A stretch of 64,000 nucleotides of DNA, from assembly GCF_026107515.2 (NCBI RefSeq), contig NZ_JAPCHW010000003.1:398353-462352 (forward strand), in the 5' to 3' direction. Source of the DNA: Glutamicibacter sp. MNS18. GTDB lineage: Bacteria > Actinomycetota > Actinomycetes > Actinomycetales > Micrococcaceae. Of the stretch, positions 59,794-64,000 are shown piece after piece (positions within the stretch are counted from its first letter, which is position 1; each line of letters begins with the position of its first letter). The translations under genes were made by a program, and so were the position numbers. The notes under the pieces were generated by a model, which saw only the letters and a program-made list of their open reading frames with translations, was not told the origin of the DNA and searched no databases.

Positions 59794-61017
59794 GTGAGCG
59801 CCGTTTACCGATCGAGGTCATGTCCTATCCGTCCGCACACGCATACCGCAGACCATTTCCTTTCCTGGGAGCATGCCGGAAGCACGAAATCCGGGCGCTG
59901 GTGGTCGGCCAACGACCGGCCCGCACCGAAGAACCTGGTGGTGGTCGATGACCGGCTGACCGCAAGCCAGGCAATGAAATACGCTGCCCAGGGTGTGGCA
60001 ATGCTGTGGCTGGGCGACTTCCACAATGCCAGGCAGCTGCTCGGTGCCATGGACCGACGGCTGGAGCGGACCGCGGCGAAGAGGAACGCGCAGCCCGGCA
60101 GCAGCCCGTCCGAGGATTTCTACCGGATCCGCCAGACCCGGGCCCAGCGTTCCCGCATGCTCTCCCTGTTACTGGTCCCGATCAGCTTCGATACCCCCGA
60201 TGCAACGGCCACGGTGCCGTTGCCACGAGCACCACAGCTGGGTGCGGCGGTGGCCTTCGGCTACGACCGGCAACCCGGCTACGGAAAGCAGGACGCGGTT
60301 CTCAGCCTGCAGGAGCTGCTCGGCATCCAGGGCGGTCACCAATGGTTCCTGAAAGGGGTGGAGGTCCCGGCCCTTGGCGCCAGGATCCACCCGCATTACG
60401 GGACGTTCCTGCCCACCCGCCACGAGTACGTGGATCTGGTGGCGGCCGCACCGCTGCAGGACATGGAGCTGGCCTTCGACATCGGCACCGGGACGGGTGT
60501 GTTGGCCGCCGTGCTGGCCGCCCGTGGTGTCCGCAAGGTCATCGGCACCGACATCCACCAGCGGGCCGTGGATTGCGCGAATGACAACTTCGCCCGGTTG
60601 GGGATCGAAAACACCGCCAAAGCACAGCTGACAAGTATGTTCCCGCCGGGGCGGGCGTCACTGGTGATCTGCAATCCCCCGTGGCTGCCGGGCAGCGCCC
60701 CCACCAGCCTGGATGCCGCCGTCTACGACCCGGGCAGCAAGATGCTGCTGCAGTTCCTCAGCGGCCTGCCCGATCACCTCACCGAGGATGGCGAGGGGTG
60801 GCTGGTCATCTCGGATCTGGCAGAATTGCTGGGATTACGCACCACCAGCATGCTGCCCGACGCCATCGACCGGGCCGGACTGGAGGTCATCGACCGGCTG
60901 GATACTGTGCCCACCCATGCCCGGGCCACCGACGGCACCGATCCGCTGCATGCCGCGCGCTCCCGCGAAACCACCTCCCTGTGGAGGCTGCGGGCCAAGC
61001 GCCGTGGCGGGCTCTAG
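59794..61017 (+). CDS. SAM-dependent methyltransferase (PrmC/RlmG-like MTS domain)
   Basis: 407 aa from GTG 59794, a weakly supported start. N-terminal domain with YAAQGVAMLWLGDFHNARQL and QWFLKGVEVPALGARIHPHY; methyltransferase domain with motif I LAFDIGTGTGVLAAVLAARG, VIGTDIHQRAVDCANDNF and the NPPW motif in LVICNPPWLPGSAP that marks enzymes acting on polar planar nitrogens (RNA, DNA or Gln). The target is unknown. It is divergent from the AlaDH/PNT-like gene. Confidence 0.82.
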   Translation: MSAVYRSRSCPIRPHTHTADHFLSWEHAGSTKSGRWWSANDRPAPKNLVVVDDRLTASQAMKYAAQGVAMLWLGDFHNARQLLGAMDRRLERTAAKRNAQPGSSPSEDFYRIRQTRAQRSRMLSLLLVPISFDTPDATATVPLPRAPQLGAAVAFGYDRQPGYGKQDAVLSLQELLGIQGGHQWFLKGVEVPALGARIHPHYGTFLPTRHEYVDLVAAAPLQDMELAFDIGTGTGVLAAVLAARGVRKVIGTDIHQRAVDCANDNFARLGIENTAKAQLTSMFPPGRASLVICNPPWLPGSAPTSLDAAVYDPGSKMLLQFLSGLPDHLTEDGEGWLVISDLAELLGLRTTSMLPDAIDRAGLEVIDRLDTVPTHARATDGTDPLHAARSRETTSLWRLRAKRRGGL

Positions 61018-61073
61018 CCACCCGGCTACGTGGCACAGTGCCGGCCACCACGCCGCCAGGTCCCGGTTCCGGC

Positions 61074-61688
61074 CTAGTTGCCGCTCCGACCCAGTACGGC
61101 AACCAGGAAGTCATCGGCCGGCCCATGCAGCTGCCAGGTCGAGTAGCGCTGTTGCAGCTGCAGCCCGGCCCGGGCCGCATCCGCCGCGAACTCGTCGAAG
61201 GCGTAACCGCGACCGGACCCGAAACCCACGATGAGCCGGCCCTCGGCGGCCAGGTGTTCACGCAGCCGTTGCAGGGCCGGGAGGCGTTCGGCCTGGGCCA
61301 GGAAGGTCAGCACATTGCCGGCCGAGACGATCAGGTCGAAGTGGCGGACCGCGCCGGACTCGTCGACCAGGCCGAAATCGGCCAGGTTGCCCACCGACCA
61401 CCGGGCCTGCGGGTAGTCCTGGCGGGCCACCGAGACCAGGTGCTCATCCAGGTCCACCCCGAAGACCTCGTGGCCGCGCTCGGCCAGCCAGCCGCCGATG
61501 CGCCCGGTGCCGCAACCGGCATCCAGGATCCGGCTACCCCGATCGGCCATCGCGTCCACCAGCCGGGCCTCGCCGTAGATGTCCCGGCCCTGTTCGACGA
61601 ATCCGCGCCAGCGCTCGGCATAGTTGCGGGCATGGTCGGGGTTGGCCCGCACCGCGGCGAGCCAGAGGTTTTCCTTCGGTGCATTCAT
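61074..61688 (-). CDS. Class I SAM-dependent methyltransferase
   Basis: 204 aa. Motif I ILDAGCGTGRIGGWLAERGH (~54-73), FGVDLDEHLVSVARQDYPQA, FDLIVSAGNVLTFLAQAERL and RLIVGFGSGRGYAFDEF. ATG 61688 (MNAPKENL) follows GAAGG. Resembles small-molecule methyltransferases. Substrate unknown. Confidence 0.9.
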   Translation of the reverse strand: MNAPKENLWLAAVRANPDHARNYAERWRGFVEQGRDIYGEARLVDAMADRGSRILDAGCGTGRIGGWLAERGHEVFGVDLDEHLVSVARQDYPQARWSVGNLADFGLVDESGAVRHFDLIVSAGNVLTFLAQAERLPALQRLREHLAAEGRLIVGFGSGRGYAFDEFAADAARAGLQLQQRYSTWQLHGPADDFLVAVLGRSGN

Positions 61689-61714
61689 GCCTTCAGTTTC
61701 CCACGCCGGGCGTT

Positions 61715-62653
61715 TCAGCGCGCGCTTCGCCGCTGCTTGATCCAGCCGTCGATGATCGACCAGAGCGACACGCCGATCACACCGAAGACCAGCAGCACCG
61801 CCAGGATGCGCAGGGTTTCCCCGCTCATCCCGCTGACCGCCTGCAGGGTGTGCAGGAACTCCGGGTTGAACAGCAGCGCCCGGCCCAGTGCGGTGAGCAC
61901 CAGGCTCATGAACAGCAGCGCCAGTACGGTATTGCCCACGGCAAAGGCGGGGCTCCAGCGTCCCCGGACATAGAGCATCACGGTGAACAGCGCCTGCAGC
62001 GCGATCAGCACCATGATCCACGGCCAGATCCCGGCATGCAGGATCGGCAACGACTGCCCCTCCAGGCGGGCGAAACCGCGGAACTGGTCCCACAGGATCG
62101 CGCCGGCGGACAGGGCGAGGATCAGCACACCGGCGATGAGATCGGTACGGCTGGTCCCCACCTGGCGTGGCTCGGGCAGCTGGTCGACATCCCAGCGCAC
62201 CCCGGCATCCGCGCCGGTGCGCTCGATGACCACGAACACGATCGTCACCCAGAAGCACAGGTGCAACACCGTGCCCATGCCCGCCACAATCGACTGGCCG
62301 ATGACGGTACCCAACGGGGCGTCGGCCAGCGTCTGGCCCAGGGCCACGGCCCCGAACACGCAGGCCGGCACGATGTACAGCAGCAGCTTCAAGAGCCGCC
62401 ACCAGGACAGGTAGTACTTGGGGCCGATCAGGTGCAGCGGGCGGTCGGCGAACCCGGCTGCCAGGGCCGCGGGGTCACCCAGCTCGGTGAGCACCGCACG
62501 CTCGGCGGCGGGCCGATCCTCCCCCTGCTCCACCCTGGCTTCGATCGCGTCAAAGATGGACGCCTCCAACTCGGCGCGCACATCGTCCTGGGCTGGCAAC
62601 GGGATGGTCCTGATCGTGGCGTCGATATAACGCTGGGTCAACGTGGTGGTCAT
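61715..62653 (-). CDS. Permease-prefix (HAAS-type) membrane protein paired with PadR
   Basis: 312 aa. The first ~75 residues are the soluble HAAS-like prefix (RYIDATIRTIPLPAQDDVRA, ELGDPAALAAGFADRPLHLI), then about seven TM helices. Start ATG 62653 lies 1 nt after the PadR stop, with GAGGAG upstream, so the pair is translationally coupled. PadR-HAAS pairs usually control a membrane process in response to envelope stress or drugs; the function here is unknown. Confidence 0.85.
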   Translation of the reverse strand: MTTTLTQRYIDATIRTIPLPAQDDVRAELEASIFDAIEARVEQGEDRPAAERAVLTELGDPAALAAGFADRPLHLIGPKYYLSWWRLLKLLLYIVPACVFGAVALGQTLADAPLGTVIGQSIVAGMGTVLHLCFWVTIVFVVIERTGADAGVRWDVDQLPEPRQVGTSRTDLIAGVLILALSAGAILWDQFRGFARLEGQSLPILHAGIWPWIMVLIALQALFTVMLYVRGRWSPAFAVGNTVLALLFMSLVLTALGRALLFNPEFLHTLQAVSGMSGETLRILAVLLVFGVIGVSLWSIIDGWIKQRRSAR

Positions 62654-62654
62654 C

Positions 62655-63002
62655 TCAGTGCTCCTCATCCGTCAGTGGATGGTCGGTGATCGAGGCCAGG
62701 GCCCTGGTAAGTGCAGCCCATTCGCCGTCCAGGGCCTCGGCCAGGCGGATGCCCTCGGACGAGGTGCGGTAGAACTTGCGCGGACGGGCCTCATCGGTGT
62801 TCCACTCGCTGGTCAGATAGCCCTGCTTTTCCATGCGGCGCAGCAGCGGGTAGAGCGTATTGGCATCGGTTCTCAGGCCTCGGTGTTCCAGCTCCTGCAG
62901 CAGCCGATAGCCGTACCCGGCGGTGCGCAGCATCCGCAGGCTGGCCAGCACGATGGTGCCGCGGCGCAGCTCCTGCAGATGGGCCTCAAATTCCGAACTC
63001 AT
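62655..63002 (-). CDS. PadR-family transcriptional regulator
   Basis: 115 aa. ELRRGTIVLASLRMLRTAGY, LLQELEHRGLRTDANTLYPL, LRRMEKQGYLTSEWNTDEAR and RPRKFYRTSSEGIRLAEAL are the classic PadR winged helix with its Tyr/Pro motif. ATG 63002 has no RBS but a TATTGT -10 box 7 nt upstream, so the mRNA is probably leaderless. A 21-bp operator lies between the -35 and -10. Confidence 0.95.
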   Translation of the reverse strand: MSSEFEAHLQELRRGTIVLASLRMLRTAGYGYRLLQELEHRGLRTDANTLYPLLRRMEKQGYLTSEWNTDEARPRKFYRTSSEGIRLAEALDGEWAALTRALASITDHPLTDEEH

Positions 63003-63009
63003 GCAAGAA

Positions 63010-63039
63010 ACAATACTGTGTCTCACACACTATAGTCAA
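63010..63039 (-). promoter_or_regulatory. PadR promoter with operator in the spacer
   Basis: -35 TTGACT (63034-63039) and -10 TATTGT (63010-63015), spacer 18, on the minus strand. Inside it lies the dyad ATACTGTGT-N3-ACACACTAT (63013-63033; 8 of 9 arm positions pair). The repressor would block polymerase directly. Confidence 0.7.
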
Positions 63040-63440
63040 TACAACATTATATTCATTAGGCATGGTGTTTGGCTGGTCACTGCGCTGGCTGGCCGTTTCG
63101 ATGCTGCCGGAGCATGCGACGGGTTACGCGGCCATCTGGCGGTTCCGGTCGCCGGCTTCCGAAACCCAACCTTCGGCAGATTGCGAGGGCGCATCGAACC
63201 CTGCCGGGGGGTCATGCTCCGTACGCGGTTCGATGCCGACCGGTTGCGCGCGGGCGAGGTCGATCGCCCCTCGTTCCGCCAGCCTGGAACCACGCATTGG
63301 CCTGAAGATCAGCGCAATGCCGCAATTCGGGTACAGACATCGACAGTCACGGTGTAAACGTGACGCTCACCTGCCGCGCTCGGGCCGCCACCGATCCCCT
63401 CCGGTACAGTCGCAAGCTGTCGGCGTTGTGGTTAAACACC
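63040..63440. other. 400 bp without a convincing gene
   Basis: A plus-strand frame ending at 63357 has some protein-like stretches (VMLRTRFDADRLRAGEVDRP), but no start signal or family. It may be a decayed gene fragment. Confidence 0.4.
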
Positions 63441-63481
63441 AGATGGCGTGGTGCCCGGTAAAACCGGGCACCACGCCATCT
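63441..63481. terminator. Terminator of aceE
   Basis: AGATGGCGTGGTGCCCGGT, loop AAA, and its exact 19-nt complement, 19 bp after the aceE stop. Confidence 0.85.
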
Positions 63482-63499
63482 TTACGGAACTGCTAACGC

Positions 63500-64000
63500 C
63501 TACGCGTCGCCTCCGGCGTTGCCAGACACCCCCGCGTTCGGGTTATTCAGATCATACTTCCGATGCGCTTCCACCGGCGTCCCGACCGGGATCTCACCCC
63601 GCTCAGCCAACGACTGCAACGTCTTGACCACCAACGAATGCGCATCAATCTTGAAGAACCGACGCGCCGCAGCCCTGGTATCACTGAACCCGAACCCATC
63701 AGCCCCCAACGTATGGAACTCACCAGGCACATACGGGCGCACCTGCTCCAACACCGCCCGCTGGTAATCACTGGTCGCGATCACCGGACCCGTCGCGGAA
63801 GCCAAAACCTGCCGCAAATACGGCACCGGCGCCGCAACCGAGGGGTCATCCAACGAAGCCCGGTCACACCCCTGACCCTCGCGAGCCAACTCATTCCACG
63901 ACGTCACACTCCACACATCCGCCGACACCCCCCACTCCGTCGCCAGGATCTCCTGGGCCTCCAACGCCCACGGCACCGCGACCCCCGAAGCCAGCAACTG
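63500..64000 (-). CDS. aceE: Pyruvate dehydrogenase E1 component, C-terminal part (cut by window edge)
   Basis: The last ~166 residues of a homodimeric E1 (AceE): LLASGVAVPWALEAQEILAT, VWSVTSWNELAREG, GCDRASLDDPSVAAPVPYLR, GPVIATSDYQRAVLEQVRPY and FHTLGADGFGFSDTRAAARR. This is the transketolase C-terminal domain that helps bind the lipoyl domain. The gene continues beyond 64000. AceE makes acetyl-CoA from pyruvate with E2/E3; homodimeric E1 is standard in actinobacteria. Confidence 0.95.
   Translation of the reverse strand, partial: QLLASGVAVPWALEAQEILATEWGVSADVWSVTSWNELAREGQGCDRASLDDPSVAAPVPYLRQVLASATGPVIATSDYQRAVLEQVRPYVPGEFHTLGADGFGFSDTRAAARRFFKIDAHSLVVKTLQSLAERGEIPVGTPVEAHRKYDLNNPNAGVSGNAGGDA

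Noticed and set aside
62923-63357. Plus-strand ORF across the padR promoter
   Set aside because: It overlaps padR antisense, lacks a start signal and matches no family.

Overview
The window is a 64 kb piece of a high-GC Gram-positive chromosome, most likely a Micrococcaceae actinobacterium (Arthrobacter, Glutamicibacter or a relative). The evidence is the codon use, two tandem GT-C alpha-1,6-mannosyltransferases, the orn - tRNA-His neighbourhood, a long (485 aa) GAPDH, a GntR/GntK/GntP gluconate locus and the C-terminus of a homodimeric pyruvate dehydrogenase E1 (AceE). Many promoters look leaderless: a TANNNT -10 box sits 6-7 nt before the start codon. No taxon can be assigned from the sequence alone.

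Layout. 1-6.4 kb: membrane and envelope genes on the minus strand (DUF2637 protein, VanZ/RDD protein, two GT-C mannosyltransferases), then orn and tRNA-His with a strong terminator. 6.4-15.2 kb: an accessory island starting directly behind tRNA-His. It holds the remains of five transposase families: an IS3 fragment, an NF041680-type (by memory) DDE transposase split by an IS1380 element with a TTAG target duplication, an ISL3 element and an IS110 remnant. Between them lie two AT-richer cargo units: a 2-TM PLD-like protein translationally coupled to a methyltransferase, and a lone double-TM protein. 15.2-27 kb: core-type genes (large LuxR/LAL regulator, aldo/keto reductase, def, pstS, an AlkZ-like protein, gap, rnpB RNA, yaaA). 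27-31.6 kb: a secreted-protein operon with a possible PHO box upstream: a purple-acid-phosphatase-like enzyme, a WxL-like protein, a DUF916-like membrane protein and a 71 aa LAxTG protein. This resembles the Csc/WxL surface clusters of Firmicutes.

31.8-40.3 kb: Nif3-like protein, msrA, cysK-cysE, an aminotransferase, a UvrA paralogue and a DAACS symporter. 40.4-43.1 kb: a GNAT, then a two-gene operon (DUF1304 protein, NADP-dependent oxidoreductase) divergent from a TetR regulator with a palindromic operator between them. 43.2-50.2 kb: a secreted DUF4353-type lipoprotein, gnd, a GntR/FadR regulator, a small lipoprotein, gntP and gntK; similar dyads near gnd/gntR and gntK suggest one gluconate regulon. 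50.4-56.3 kb: a stress membrane protein behind a sigma-B-like promoter, an alpha/beta hydrolase, a regulator/membrane pair, a hemolysin III-type protein, an M20 peptidase and small unknowns. 56.3-57.95 kb: decayed genes, including a siderophore-interacting protein with an internal deletion. 58-64 kb: a lipoprotein, an AlaDH/PNT-like dehydrogenase, two methyltransferases, a PadR regulator coupled to a membrane protein, and the 3' end of aceE.

All names rest on reading motifs by eye; no database search was run. Most start codons were chosen from ribosome binding sites or leaderless -10 spacing.
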